Below, in pieces: positions 12,792-24,009 of a stretch of 64,000 bases of DNA. Numbering within the stretch: the first letter of the stretch is position 1; every line of letters starts with the position of its first letter. The position numbers and the translations under genes were made by a program. Below the pieces are notes generated by a model that saw only the letters and a program-made list of their open reading frames with translations, ran no database searches and had not been told where the DNA came from. Source of the stretch: Elmis aenea (Eukaryota > Arthropoda > Insecta > Coleoptera > Elmidae); the NCBI GenBank assembly GCA_947652605.1, contig OX393581.1, forward strand, positions 31,490,788-31,554,787, given 5' to 3'.

Positions 12792-13372
12792 ACATTTAAA
12801 TTTAGGATAGCTTTTTAAAATACTTTAATGTCTGATACTATTTTTTCTTAACACATAAAAGGTTATCGACTTTTATCCTGAGGTCTAACGTATAGTTGCC
12901 GATGTTAATGGGTAATGAATTGTACTTGCTTCGAAATTACCGATGTGTTCCAATTACAGTTTATCAGTACTAGATAACAATCACTACAGCGCAGCATGAA
13001 CACACCATGATCGATTTATTAAAGGTAAACAACGCGATAATTGAAGACGTGTTGCTACTGTAAGCTATAAATTTGCGAATAGATCAAGATATTAGTTTGC
13101 TTTCAGGATAATTAATATTTGATAGAATCTTTATGGGAGATGATTAAACAAAACGTCGATTTGAAAAGCATGAAGAGGTCGATCTATGACGTGACAGTAT
13201 AATAAAGACTAAAATCAAAAGTAAAGCTTACGCATTTCTCAATTTACAAATATTCGTTACGACGAACGTCAAAATATACACATAATTTCTTAAAAAAATG
13301 TATCAAAAATGTTTGCTTGCCATAATTACCCAACTTAACTCTGGCGGGAATGATACAGGAATGTGTTTACGT
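12792..13372. other. AT-rich intergenic stretch
   Basis: I see no gene or repeat in these bases. Confidence 0.6.
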
Positions 13373-13380
13373 GTTTCAAC

Positions 13381-13681
13381 CAGGGCTGCGGAGTCGGTAA
13401 AAAAAAATTCGACTCCGACTCCTGATAATTTTAGTAGGTCGATTCCGACTCCGACTCCAACAAAATTAAATACTAAGACATTTTATGATGTGTAATATAA
13501 GAAAAAAAATAATAAACATAAAAAAATTATTTAAAATTTGAGTTTAAATTTTGCGGCAAAGGACCACCTCGCAATTTTTTGTTGTACTCGGAGTCGGAGT
13601 CGGAGTCTGTAAAATTTTCCCGACTCCGACTCCACTGACCAGAAATTCCTCCTAAACTCCGACTCCGACTCTACAGCCCTG
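13381..13681. mobile_element. hAT-type MITE, family C (301 bp)
   Basis: The ends read CAGGGCTGCGGAGTCGG and, reversed, CAGGGCTGTAGAGTCGG. A perfect 8-bp duplication GTTTCAAC flanks them (13373-13380 and 13682-13689). Both subterminal regions contain runs of GACTCC or GGAGTC in opposite orientations. Such iterated subterminal motifs are known transposase-binding sites in hAT elements. The 65-codon frame at 13298-13495 crosses the left border and is not a gene. Confidence 0.9.
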
Positions 13682-13689
13682 GTTTCAAC

Positions 13690-14408
13690 ACATATGAACG
13701 ACCTCTAGATACGGAACTCCGTTGTAAATAGAAAAATATTTAATTTTAATTTTGGATATTAGATATTTTCCACTTTAATTTCAAGGTTGATGTAAAAATA
13801 TTTAAAACAATGGATCTTGGAAAAATCTGTAAATGCTTATCAAGCTGTTTAGGAAAGGATTCTTTTGAATGTAATGGCAGCGTATACTAACGCACAACTT
13901 TGAAACTTAAATTTAATTTTAAAAATGGTGTGTACAGATTTTTTGCATCGTACTAAAATCGAAATCGATATCTATGCAGAAGTAGTTATTCTACACACTT
14001 TTATTTTTAATAAAAACTACATGTTTTTAATTACAGGATACATTTTTCAAAACTAAAATTGTTTGATAATATTTAAAGAGAATGTTCAACCTTTTAAAAA
14101 CAAAAAACTACATCAAACACGAGAAGCTAACTGTTAACGGCCAATATTCCGACATAAATAAGAAATCTCATCTACGATTTCCTGTTGGGAACTCAATTTT
14201 ATAGTCGATGAAACAGATCTAGCTGGATTTAGGCGAGTTTTACTCCGATTTACTAAATTGCGCTTTTGATTGGCAATCATTTTGGCATTTAACTGATGCT
14301 GTCTGCTTTGGGATGAGAGTGATTAACTAGATCTTTCTTGATAATTTAAGACTGCGCCTGAGAACGCTTAGTTCATATACAGAAACTGTAAAGCACTGCA
14401 GGAGGAAA
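13690..14408. other. AT-rich intergenic stretch
   Basis: Nothing recognisable on either strand. Confidence 0.6.
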
Positions 14409-14966
14409 CTATTGAATATTTTCAAGATGAGGTACGTGCCAAGAGCGCAACAGTAAATTCAACCGTAAAAAAGCGATTTCGCAAAAAAAAAGCTTTCTGG
14501 AAAGCAGGTTAATTCGATTCGATTGTTTATCATTAACCTTAAAAAGCCTTGTTTTAAGATTACTATTTAATTTTGAGTAAAATGCAACCTTAGTACAAAT
14601 CTTAATTCGTCGGCGCCGCTGTGTGTAAACATGGACCGCAGAACAAGCGAACAAGGGCATATGTTTCATCTGAACGACGAATAGAAGCTGTAATTTTAAG
14701 AGGCATTCTTTTGTTTCGTTACTTGCGTGAACGTCGCTGTATGTTAACAAGAGCAGGAGTTCCGGCGAACAACGCAAAACCTGGCGATCGACGTCTATAT
14801 ATAAACGAACAACGTATGATAGCTGTGACCTTTTGTAGTAAATTTTGCGAGTAAATATAATCAATACACTAAAATTTATTAATTTTGTTACTTGTGACAA
14901 TAACTTTATAAAAAGCTGATAACTACAGTAAGACCAAGTGAGTACATAAAAAATGAATTTAAGCAA
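14409..14966 (-). CDS. Unrecognised 185-codon open frame
   Basis: This is the longest open frame in the window outside the retrotransposons. I recognise no family. The predicted protein is rich in leucine, serine and basic residues, starts with a hydrophobic stretch (about residues 1-20) and has an arginine-rich patch (QRRRRIK) near residue 115. On the opposite strand 14621-14854 is also open for 77 codons, and the middle (about 14600-14830) is clearly richer in GC and CpG than the flanks, which lowers stop density in all frames. No upstream or downstream exon, splice site pair or poly(A) context supports it. It could be chance, a non-coding first exon or CpG-rich regulatory DNA, or an old repeat. 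Confidence 0.12.
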   Translation of the reverse strand: MLKFIFYVLTWSYCSYQLFIKLLSQVTKLINFSVLIIFTRKIYYKRSQLSYVVRLYIDVDRQVLRCSPELLLLLTYSDVHASNETKECLLKLQLLFVVQMKHMPLFACSAVHVYTQRRRRIKICTKVAFYSKLNSNLKTRLFKVNDKQSNRINLLSRKLFFCEIAFLRLNLLLRSWHVPHLENIQ

Positions 14967-16959
14967 TTTAATGAAATCTTAAATATAAATGTGCAAAATG
15001 ACAGTCAAGATTACTTACCCATTTTAATGAGATTTAGTATTTGAGAAGATAGAAATCTGGACAAATGTTAAGTTTTAATAAAATAAAGTAGTTTCAGACC
15101 CAAAGATTTCACTCTCTTACCTTTTATTTAAGCTAATTTATTTAAACAAATTGGGCCATCATATTCAAGTGTCACAAACTAAATATATTTTGTTTAATAA
15201 ATCTAACTTGAAACCTATCTGGCCGTACGGTGTTCAATTGTGGGGATCGACTTCAAACTCAACGACAGTTGTTTTGAAAAAGACCACGATATAATGGTCG
15301 AAACGTCAACTTTCAACTATAGAAGACGCGATTCGAAACCAGGGATCGAAGATTGTATCATGGAAAGCGGCCGCGAAAGCCTTAAGAATAAAACACTGAC
15401 TAGATTCTATAAAAATGACATCTTTCTCATTCAAATTACAAACGTTTTTGGTTGTTATTGTTATACTCCACTCTTTCTTTCGACGCATAATCCAATTTGG
15501 TTTACAAAACATTTAATGATTAGAGTGTAATTGGAAAACAAATTAATAAAACAATATCCATTAATGCAACTTCGTTTGTTTTGTGTAACGCACGATAAAT
15601 CTGTGTGTACCAGAAAAGTTATATGGAAAAAATATTGTTGGGCGTGACACTTTTATAGCGGCAAAATTGTTTAACCCACATGTGATATTAATCTAAAATA
15701 AATCGAGTTTACGAACTGCGCTTTGTAAAATGTGAACAATATGATGCTGGCGCCTTCTTCTAACAAAGTTCCTTAACGTGAAGGTATTTGCGGACGTCTA
15801 GACCGCTAAAGGCGATTTTCATGTGCATCCATATTACTTACAATAATGAAAGCCAGCGGTTGCATTGAGCGAATCACTATAGGGTGAACGATTGGAAATC
15901 TGGAATATCAATTGTTGGATTCTCTTCCCATATATTTCGCATTCCTGCGTTTGAACAGGCCAACTGTCGTAGTGACAAAAACAGCATAAAACGACAACGT
16001 GGAAACGTGACAGCGGCGCCTGGAAGTCGCGACGGACACCAACGCAATGTTGTATAATGAGAGAGGGAAATTTTCCAGGAACATGCGGTTCAGAGGCTGG
16101 TTGGTAAATGATTCATAGTTCAATTTACAAAATAGAAAAACCCGTGTCAGAAAACATCCACTGTACGCGGCTACCTTGGGTGATTAATTGTTTTTTATAC
16201 GTTTAAAGTGGAATTGTGTTGAAGAGCCTACTCAGCTTATACAGAGGTAGAAAAACGTGTGCTAAAAAACAAAAATTTCCGGTTCAAATTTTCGTAAAAT
16301 TATATCGCTAGAGTATAACCTTCGAAGCTAAAATGTGTAACATTCTAAAAATTTTAAAAAAATTGTCCATTTTTATTTGTAGCGAAGACAACATTTTTAA
16401 ATTAAAAACATTTTTTTAAACAGTAACTACACATTTCAATCCAGGGTTCGTTGATATATCACACATAAAACCAATCCTCTACTAATTCCATTTTCGTTCA
16501 ATGCCACAGCTAGCTTAACGTCTGTGTTTTCTACTTATTAAGAAATATAGGGATGCTATTTCCTTTCGCGTTAACTTAAGACTTTCAAAAATGGATAGAA
16601 CAACTCCCTGAAAAGTTTGCAAACTTTTTTGTTGTACACCACGCTAAGTTTTACTTAAAGTTTCTTTTAGCGTTCCACCGGAAGAGCTTTATTTATATTC
16701 GCAAAAACAAATCTTTTCTTTCTTAAGTTGGCCGAAGCCTTTTAAAAAGATTCAGATTTTCTTGCGAAGAAAGTTGGCGGGATTTGGTCATTTGAATTTC
16801 CACAATGGCTTCAATACTAAACGAGTTTTCCAATTTGCTTAAGAACTAGAAACGTATGCAATCATGTGGTGTTCTCGATTTGTGTAACAACAATGGAAGC
16901 GAATGTCCGGGATTTAATTCTATCTGAGTACCAAGAATTATTAAAGTCTGCAATCTAAA
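14967..16959. other. Intergenic stretch with CpG-richer patches
   Basis: Open frames on both strands at 15240-15530 and a 71-codon minus frame at 15908-16123 lie in GC-richer patches but show no recognisable motif. A perfect 18-bp palindrome (AAAAGTTTGCAAACTTTT) sits at 16611-16628. No gene can be supported. Confidence 0.45.
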
Positions 16960-17334
16960 ATGCTCAAAACAGTCTTAGATGTGCATGCAAAATGTTTATT
17001 ACCAGCAATTCTGTGGGATAGTGTGTCCCATTATTCGTATCGCAAAGATAAATGGTTCATAAAAAATAAATTATGCATTATTCTCACAATGCAGTTCCGT
17101 TGCGACTGTGATAAATTAATAATAAAGTATTTCGCATCTCTAAAGATATTTTCTTTGTCATTTAACATTTGTTACGTACCTAGTACAGAAAGTAGATCGA
17201 GCTATTTACGTCTTATTTTTGTGCAAGAGATTCAATTTTATAAGCAATTTGAGAATATGGTTCTTTTATTCATACCAAAATTGTATAAGAATTTAAAACA
17301 ACAATTCAATTTTCTTGTCAAAACTATAAAATGA
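16960..17334 (+). CDS. Unrecognised 124-codon open frame
   Basis: A 124-codon frame whose product has no family I recognise. It is hydrophobic, cysteine-containing and ends in a lysine-rich tail. In DNA of this AT content a run of this length is close to what chance allows over 64 kb and six frames, and codon content looks like translated background. It ends about 115 bp before the foldback element at 17452. I list it only because of its length. Confidence 0.1.
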   Translation: MLKTVLDVHAKCLLPAILWDSVSHYSYRKDKWFIKNKLCIILTMQFRCDCDKLIIKYFASLKIFSLSFNICYVPSTESRSSYLRLIFVQEIQFYKQFENMVLLFIPKLYKNLKQQFNFLVKTIK

Positions 17335-17451
17335 AAACAAAGCAATAAGCGCTTTACAAAAAAGAACAAAATTATGGTTTCTTGCAAGCAGCTATTAACA
17401 TTCTACTTACATTTTCCAAGGATCCTAAATAACACGATTACTTAAAATATA

Positions 17452-18214
17452 CAGGGTAGTCCACGTAGAAGCGCCACTATTGGGATCTCTTAAACGGTAA
17501 AAGCTACAAAGTTAGACAAATTGTTCCCCTCTCTGAGATCTATTCAATGATGCTTTAATGTTTTAAAAAGTTCCATGGCACGCTAGATAATAAACAACAA
17601 TCAAAATGGGCATTTTTGTTTTAAATCGTTAATAGCTCGGTTTCGGTTATATTTGGTACAAAAACATTTTTGGGAAAAAAATTTTAGATTTTTTTACGCA
17701 CTGTATAATGAAAATATTCATTTGTTTCAATATTGTTTAAATTCTTAGACAAATTACGAACTTTCCTTTTTCTAAATGGAAACCATAGTTGGCTATGACC
17801 TCATGAAAAAGTATTTTTCCCTCTTTTCAGTAATTGAGGTTTAATGTATTTGTTTTGATATTTAAGCTCAAAACAAATAAAATTCATTCAAAATTTCCTA
17901 AAAAGCTATAGTGCCATGAATTTTAACAATATTAAACAAATGCATGTTTTCATTTTAAAGTGCGTAAAAAAATGTACAATTTTTTGCCCAAAAATATTTT
18001 TGTACAATCAACTATAACCGCGTTTATACGATTTTTACAAAATGCCCATTTTGATTTTTATTCATTATCTAGTGTGCCATGGAACGTTTTTAAAACGTTA
18101 AAGCATCCATGAATAGGTCTCAAAAAGGGGAACAATTTGTCTAATTTAAACTTCTTTGTAGCTCTTACCGTTTACGAGATCCTAGTAAGTGGCCCTTCTA
18201 TGTGGTCCACCCTC
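17452..18214. mobile_element. Foldback (long-TIR) element, family FB-A (763 bp)
   Basis: TA dinucleotides (17450-17451, 18215-18216) flank long inverted arms. The left arm begins CAGGGTAGTCCAC and the right arm, reversed, GAGGGTGGACCAC. The arms run about 280 bp each, with roughly four of five bases matching and a few indels, around a spacer of about 200 bp. Shared internal landmarks include GTTCCATGGCACGCTAGATA and TTTTTTTACGCACT. TA flanks and CAGGG ends suggest a Tc1/mariner-like non-autonomous element, but no transposase is present. Related single arms lie at 34403-34682 and 54895-55055. Confidence 0.8.
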
Positions 18215-18216
18215 TA

Positions 18217-18913
18217 CATAAAAAAAAAAACATTGTACGTTAACTTTTAAATAATATACTTTAGTTCAAATTTATTTGGTTAAAAAGGTAATTATTCAAT
18301 AAGTTAAACCTCACATACATGTTTTTTTCTAAAGCTTTTTGGCACTAGTGAACACTAAAATTAAAAATGTTTGGTGCGGAAGTAGAAATCATTTACTTGT
18401 TGAGTTGAACTTTAATTAAAATTCACGTTATAATAAAACTTCAGCTGAAAAACAGAAAACAAAAATTGAAAATATACTTTACTAAAAGGTCTGTGGTATA
18501 AATGAAAAACGAATTAAGCCACAATGTAATTAACGCAAATAAAACTAAGACATTATTTATTAAATACCACAAAAAAAGGATAATTAACTTTAACTGAGCT
18601 TAGTGCTTCCGAACTTTAAATAAACAAAACACATTCAATAATCGACAGATTAAACGACATTGTTCAAAAAATTGCATTAATGAAAAACTCAATGATGCGT
18701 TATTAAAATGTGTGTAGGCTACATAATAGGCCTATTCAATTTTGTGTATTCATTAAAATAATTATCCATTATTTAAATTGAAGATGCCCGTAATTAGGGA
18801 TTTAATATGTATTTCATTGTTATTGCGTGTAGCAATTTAACTAATATACGCGTATATAATCAACAAATTGAAAGGAAAATACGTGGAAAGGGTATTTTTA
18901 GCATATCTGAAAG
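18217..18913. other. AT-rich intergenic stretch
   Basis: I see no gene or repeat. It ends at the (TAA)n run that is the 3' tail of the LINE on the minus strand. Confidence 0.6.
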
Positions 18914-21650
18914 TAATAATAATAATAATAATAATAAAAATCTTTATTGTCCACAAACAAAAAATGCCATGAGACAAAAAGCTGCTTATCAAAGCAGCAG
19001 AACATTGAATAATACATTATAGACAACAAAAAAAAAAAAAAAATAACAAAACAAGCCGTTAACAAAACATCAACACACAAAAAAAACAAATTATTTATAA
19101 CAAGATTACAGATAAAATAAAATATAGGGACAAAACCACATCCCAAAATCCAATGAAAATCATACATCACGATCGAGATATTCATCTAGTGAGTAGAAAG
19201 CGTTTTCAACCAAAAACCCTTTCACTAATTTAGCAAATCCCTTTTTCCTGATTGCACCTGTAGGAGGTAAATGGTTATACAATTTTATTGCAGTATATAG
19301 AGGTGATTTTTCAAAATTGGTTAGCCTATGCAAAGGAAATGAGAGATCACTACCATGTCTAGTATTATAACTATGGTACGATTTATTCTGACATATTATG
19401 TCATAATTTTTAAATATGAACATTAACGATTCTAAAATAAGAAGTGATGGTAATGTTAAGATTTTATGTTTAACAAATATCGGCTTACATGAGGAAATGT
19501 AATCTAAACGAAAAACAGCTCTAATTACTTTTTTTTGTAATAGAAATATTCTGCGCAAATGATTACTGTGACCTCCCCAAAAGATAATTGAATATGATAC
19601 TCTAGAGTAAAAGTGCCCATAGTATAGCATCATCAAGGTATCAATGCAAACCATATCTCTAATTTTAAATATTTGATATAATAAGGGTTGAATTTTGTTA
19701 TACAAATCATCAATTTGTACCTTCCAATTAAGACATTCATCAATGATGATCCCTAATAGTATAGCGTTGGTAGACTGTCTTACTAAAGAATTATTTAATT
19801 TGATAGCTAAACTATAGTTTCTCTCTCTGTACAAATTAAAGTAAATAAAATTCGACTTGTTTACATTTATACTCAAACAATTTTTTCTAAACCAATTATT
19901 AATTAAAAAAAGATCTCTTTCAATTTGTTTTTGTAAAATTTTTTCATTTTCACAATTGAATATAATAGATACATCATCCGCATACATGATAATATCAGAT
20001 TTCAGGTTTAATAAAAAAATATCATTAACAAAAATAATAAATAATAAAGGACCCAGGATAGAGCCCTGAGGTACACCTTTTTTTATGAAACAAGGATCAG
20101 ACAACCTCTCATTAATACGTACATATTGTATTCTATCACGTAGATAAGTTTTAATCCAGAGCAGTGCATTACCCCTAATGCCAATTTTATATAACTTATC
20201 TAGTAGTAAGGTATGGGATATCATGTCGAAAGCTTTGCTTAGATCAAGAAAAGCAGCCACTGTTGACTTTTTTATATCAATATATTGATAAACGTAATTA
20301 ATTAATTTGCATAAAGCATCCTTGGTAGATTTGCCTTTCATAAAACCATATTGTTTAGGTGACAGAATATTATTTAGTGTTAAAAAGCTATAAAGTCTAT
20401 TATAATAGACTTTTTCATAAATTTTAGAAAATATAGAGGTTAAACTTATAGGCCTGTAATTATTAATGTTAGATGCATCACCTTTTTTAAGAATAGGTTG
20501 AACTACAGTAATCTTTAGGTTATTTGGAAAAATACCTTCTTCAAAACTTTGATTAATTAAAATAGCTAAAGGCTTGGAGATGAAGTTATTTATTTTTTTT
20601 ATTATCAGGTTCGATAGATTGTCAATACCACATGCATTAGACGATTTTAAATTACATATTATGTTCTTGATTTCAACTTCATCACATGGAAAGAGATAAA
20701 TAGACTTGTGAAAACTTGGTAAGGTATTAGAATAAAAATCTTGATTATTGAACATCGACGGTATATTTGAAAAAAATGTGTTAAAAGCATTACCAATTTC
20801 ATTGTCATTGTAAATGGTTTTATCTTCAATGTTTATTTTACTAAAATCGTTTTTGCTTTTTTTATGTAGCGCCCAGTTGTTATTGATAATATCCCAAGCA
20901 GCCTTACTTTTATTCGAATGTTCTTTAATAAAATTTGCATAGTAAAATTTTTTAGCTAAAATAATTACTTTTCGATAAATTTTTTTATAGAGCTTATAGT
21001 ATCTACAAATCACCTCGTTTTTTGTCATGGTAAGTCTATATAAGCATTTAAAGTTGGCAGATGATATTCTAATACCCTTCGTTATCCAAGGTTTATGTTT
21101 TGTATTTTTCTTGTCTTTTTTATTAATATATATAACAGAGTTGTTATAAACATCTTGAATTTTTTCATGAAAAGCATTGAAATTATCGTTAACGCTGCAA
21201 CTAGATTTAATTAGTAAATTAAAATTTACTTCTGAAATAGATTGTTCAAATTTATTTAAGTCTAATTTTTTGATAACAGTGTGTCTAATAGCTGTTGGCT
21301 TTATTGGGATATCAATTTCTAAAAAGAGAGCTAGGTGATCAGAAAAGTAAGTAGAAATCGTATAAGTTTTACAAAGATGCTTCGGCAAATTAATATTTAA
21401 GTAGTCAATAGAGGTTCTCGACAAATTAGTGATTCTTGTAGGTTCATTATTAATTACAGGAATATTGTAATCCAATAAAATTTGATTAAGTTTTTCTGAT
21501 ATATTTGATGAATTATTATCGATGTTAAAGTCACCACCAATTAAAATAAAATGATTCTTATATTTACTACTAAAATGAAATAGAACTTTATCAAGCCAAT
21601 TCAAGAAAATACGACTTAGACGAAAAGTCACCTACACATACAAATTTATT
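18914..21650 (-). mobile_element. 5'-truncated CR1/Jockey-group LINE
   Basis: The element runs on the minus strand. Its 3' end is a (TTA)8 tail (TAA repeats at 18914-18937 on the plus strand), preceded by AATAAA (18943-18948 on the minus strand) and a 3' UTR of about 220 bp with an A/T homopolymer. A simple-repeat tail fits this group. The 5' end lies near 21640, where the endonuclease domain is cut short. I found no convincing target duplication, so the 5' border is approximate. Confidence 0.85.
19160..21631 (-). CDS. LINE ORF2: partial endonuclease plus reverse transcriptase, 823 codons open
   Basis: This is the enzyme that nicks target DNA and reverse-transcribes its own RNA. Residues 1 to about 110 are the C-terminal part of an APE-type endonuclease, with GGDFN at 32-36 and a later SDHLAL motif. 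The reverse transcriptase follows: YRPISL from residue 392, the catalytic FLDLSKAFD at 461-469, GVPQGSILGPLLF from 519 and the YADD active site at 550-553. The thumb and C-terminal region extend to about 820. The palm wording (LSKAFD, GIRG, VPQGSILGPLLF) points to the CR1/Jockey superfamily rather than RTE. The frame opens with GTG immediately after an in-frame TAG, so this start is an artefact of 5' truncation. All 823 codons are free of stops, suggesting a fairly recent insertion. It cannot be autonomous without its N-terminal endonuclease half and ORF1. Confidence 0.9.
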   Translation of the reverse strand: MTFRLSRIFLNWLDKVLFHFSSKYKNHFILIGGDFNIDNNSSNISEKLNQILLDYNIPVINNEPTRITNLSRTSIDYLNINLPKHLCKTYTISTYFSDHLALFLEIDIPIKPTAIRHTVIKKLDLNKFEQSISEVNFNLLIKSSCSVNDNFNAFHEKIQDVYNNSVIYINKKDKKNTKHKPWITKGIRISSANFKCLYRLTMTKNEVICRYYKLYKKIYRKVIILAKKFYYANFIKEHSNKSKAAWDIINNNWALHKKSKNDFSKINIEDKTIYNDNEIGNAFNTFFSNIPSMFNNQDFYSNTLPSFHKSIYLFPCDEVEIKNIICNLKSSNACGIDNLSNLIIKKINNFISKPLAILINQSFEEGIFPNNLKITVVQPILKKGDASNINNYRPISLTSIFSKIYEKVYYNRLYSFLTLNNILSPKQYGFMKGKSTKDALCKLINYVYQYIDIKKSTVAAFLDLSKAFDMISHTLLLDKLYKIGIRGNALLWIKTYLRDRIQYVRINERLSDPCFIKKGVPQGSILGPLLFIIFVNDIFLLNLKSDIIMYADDVSIIFNCENEKILQKQIERDLFLINNWFRKNCLSINVNKSNFIYFNLYRERNYSLAIKLNNSLVRQSTNAILLGIIIDECLNWKVQIDDLYNKIQPLLYQIFKIRDMVCIDTLMMLYYGHFYSRVSYSIIFWGGHSNHLRRIFLLQKKVIRAVFRLDYISSCKPIFVKHKILTLPSLLILESLMFIFKNYDIICQNKSYHSYNTRHGSDLSFPLHRLTNFEKSPLYTAIKLYNHLPPTGAIRKKGFAKLVKGFLVENAFYSLDEYLDRDV

Positions 21651-22839
21651 GATATAAATCTCCAATTCTATCATAAAACTTTCTTTTATCATGTTCTAAA
21701 TATAACTCAATATATAAGCTTCTATAAAGCGAAAACTGTATATTGCTACACAAATGATAATAACTCTTTTATACTCATGTGATGGTTAATAAACATCTCA
21801 AATGTCACCAATCACAAGAAAATATCTTTTACGATATGATCTGTTTACTTTCATTTTCTGGCGAAGTACTATTTACTGTCCCGAAGTTGCCCTAATAAAT
21901 CTTTGAAAGGACATTCAATTTGAAGTCTAAAATACGCAAATATATAGGAAGTTTTATTTAAAAGAACAAAGTTATGTCACGGTGTGCCAAAACAAAACAC
22001 TCTGTATAATTGAAAATAATTTAAGGTTATGTAGTAATGACCACAAACAACATTTGTTGGAATTTTTTTTTGGTAAAGTTTTCACGAGATAAGATATTGA
22101 CGCGTACCGTTACTGTTTGTACACACTATAGGTATATTATAACTAAACAATTTTTTGAGTAAAACATTTTTTATGAACGGGGCAATCTTGTGTCGCAATT
22201 GTGAAATATTGCTCGTCACGAGAATGGATTCACGATTCGGAAGAGATCTCGTAAATTCTTTTAAGTTCTTTTAAGAAATAAATGAACGCTATTTTATCAA
22301 ATGTCAACAGGGATCCTAAAAGCTGTCTCCAACGTCAAATTAATCATCTCGAAAGTCTCAAGTTGTTCACCAATTTCATATTAGGTCCCTGTAATTAGCG
22401 GAATATATTAAAACCTGCTCTCACCTGCGTTTCAATAAATTAGAAAATTTCTTAACGCCACCTGAACGCAATAAGAATGCATTTCATGCGTACACTGATT
22501 CGATTTCGCGATATAGCGCATTTTTGTTAATGGCACATCAGCGCTTATTTGGATAAAATATGAAACATTTATATTTAATGAAGCGTCGAACTTTTTCTTT
22601 GAACGTTAAATTTTTTTAAAAGCCTTACAGCACAGGTAATTATAAAATTATGGAAACTTTTAGGCTTGAAATTTAACTGAAACGAACATGAAATTAATGT
22701 TATAGACTTAAAAAAGGTTGTTAAACACGAAATATCCTACTTAACACATAAAAGTTTAACAAGTTGTGCAAAAATTTTAAATGCTGGAAGATCTAACAAA
22801 TAAAAGAAATGCTGTGCGTAAATTTAAACCATTTCATAA
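21651..22839. other. AT-rich intergenic stretch
   Basis: No gene recognised. A possible eroded terminus of a CAGGGTG-type element (ACACTCTGTATA) is seen near 21997-22010. Otherwise it is unstructured. Confidence 0.5.
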
Positions 22840-23275
22840 GGTTTGTTCCAGCAGATGATCGTGTATTAATTCATGAGCTAATACATGAACTGGTTTATGC
22901 ACATGCGTCAACTATGAACTAATAAATTTATCAATCCAAGTCAGCCGCTGCCAAAACGCTTCAACGACATACCCAACTATAAATGACATTGTCTATTGGG
23001 TTCATACACATTTAAGGATTGCAAGTGTAAATATCTTAAGAAACCAGTATTAACATGGGCCACGTTAGTGGCGAATAAAAATCCAACGCTAGTTCTTGGC
23101 TTCGTTCATATACTGTCGTTACCGACCACAAAATAGTTCATGAATTGATCCGATAACTGCTGGAACAGGAAACTAACCGTCCGATGAACTATCAGAGACT
23201 GTGCTGGAATGCGATTTGAAGCTGCGTGTACTCTGATCGTTCATCGGATCGTACATAGCCTTGTTGGAACAAACC
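22840..23275. mobile_element. TIR element (about 436 bp), superfamily unassigned
   Basis: GGTTTGTTCCA at the left end (22840-22850) is exactly inverted at the right end (TGGAACAAACC, 23265-23275). A second internal pairing joins the left CCAGCAG...AATTCATGA block to TCATGAATT...CTGCTGGAACAG near 23139-23171. The interior is CpG-richer than the flanks and has no coding frame. No target duplication is obvious. Confidence 0.55.
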
Positions 23276-23394
23276 TATAGTTTCAGTTGCAAAAGACAGC
23301 TGACTATTGTCAATAAATAAAAAGAAACTGTGCATAAAATATATGTGGTTTTCAGATACATCTAAAATACACTGACACTTCATATAGGTACTTA

Positions 23395-24007
23395 CTGAAA
23401 AAATGACTTTTCGTTTCTTTGCTATAACTTTTTCATGTATAATTTTTTTTAATCTTTAAAAACTTTTAACATTGCCAATTGTTTTTTTACTTTTAATGGT
23501 GCCATCAATTTTTTGCTGTGCCGATTCTGTTTTGTTTCATAGGTAGGTACTAACTTTTTAATTTCTTATGGGCGACAAACTTGATTTTCATCTAGTTAGC
23601 TAGAACTTTTTTTCTAATTTCAAAAATGTATTACATGATTATGTTATTTACATAAACAACGTATTTATTTAAAAAAAAAAAAGTTTTCATTTATTTCACA
23701 TATTTAATAACTAGATGAAAATCAAGTTTGTCGCCCATAAGAAATTAAAATGTTAGTACCTATACAAAACGGAATCGGCACAGCAAAAAATTGATGGCAC
23801 CATTAAAAGAAAAAAAAAGTGACAATGTTGGAATTATAAATTTAAAAAATATAGCAAAAAATTAAGTCATTTTTTCAGTTTTTTTCAAAAACAGTTGAAG
23901 ATATTTCAAATCTGTTTTGATATTATTGATGAGCATAAAATTTAGCAACTTTGCCAAATTTGTAATAAGCGAGATCCCCATGGTCGCCCTCGAATTTGAA
24001 CACCCTG
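23395..24007. mobile_element. Foldback element, family FB-B, left terminus lost
   Basis: The right end (GAACACCCTG, TA at 24008-24009) is intact. Inner arms at about 23395-23605 and 23700-23880 are inverted copies sharing ACTGAAAAAATGACTT, GGTGCCATCAATTTTTTGCT and CTTATGGGCGACAAACTTGA. The outer 130 bp of the right arm has no partner on the left, so the left terminus was deleted. Its outer sequence (CCATGGGGATCTCGCTTAT) recurs at 30850 and, eroded, near 3500-3574. Confidence 0.75.
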
Positions 24008-24009
24008 TA

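Noticed and set aside
13298..13495. 65-codon frame with a Thr/Pro-rich end
   Set aside because: It crosses the left border of the hAT MITE; the repeats in the protein are the GACTCC array.
13381..13681. GACTCC repeats as a CRISPR-like or satellite array
   Set aside because: They lie symmetrically inside a MITE with TIRs and an 8-bp duplication, and there are no unique spacers.
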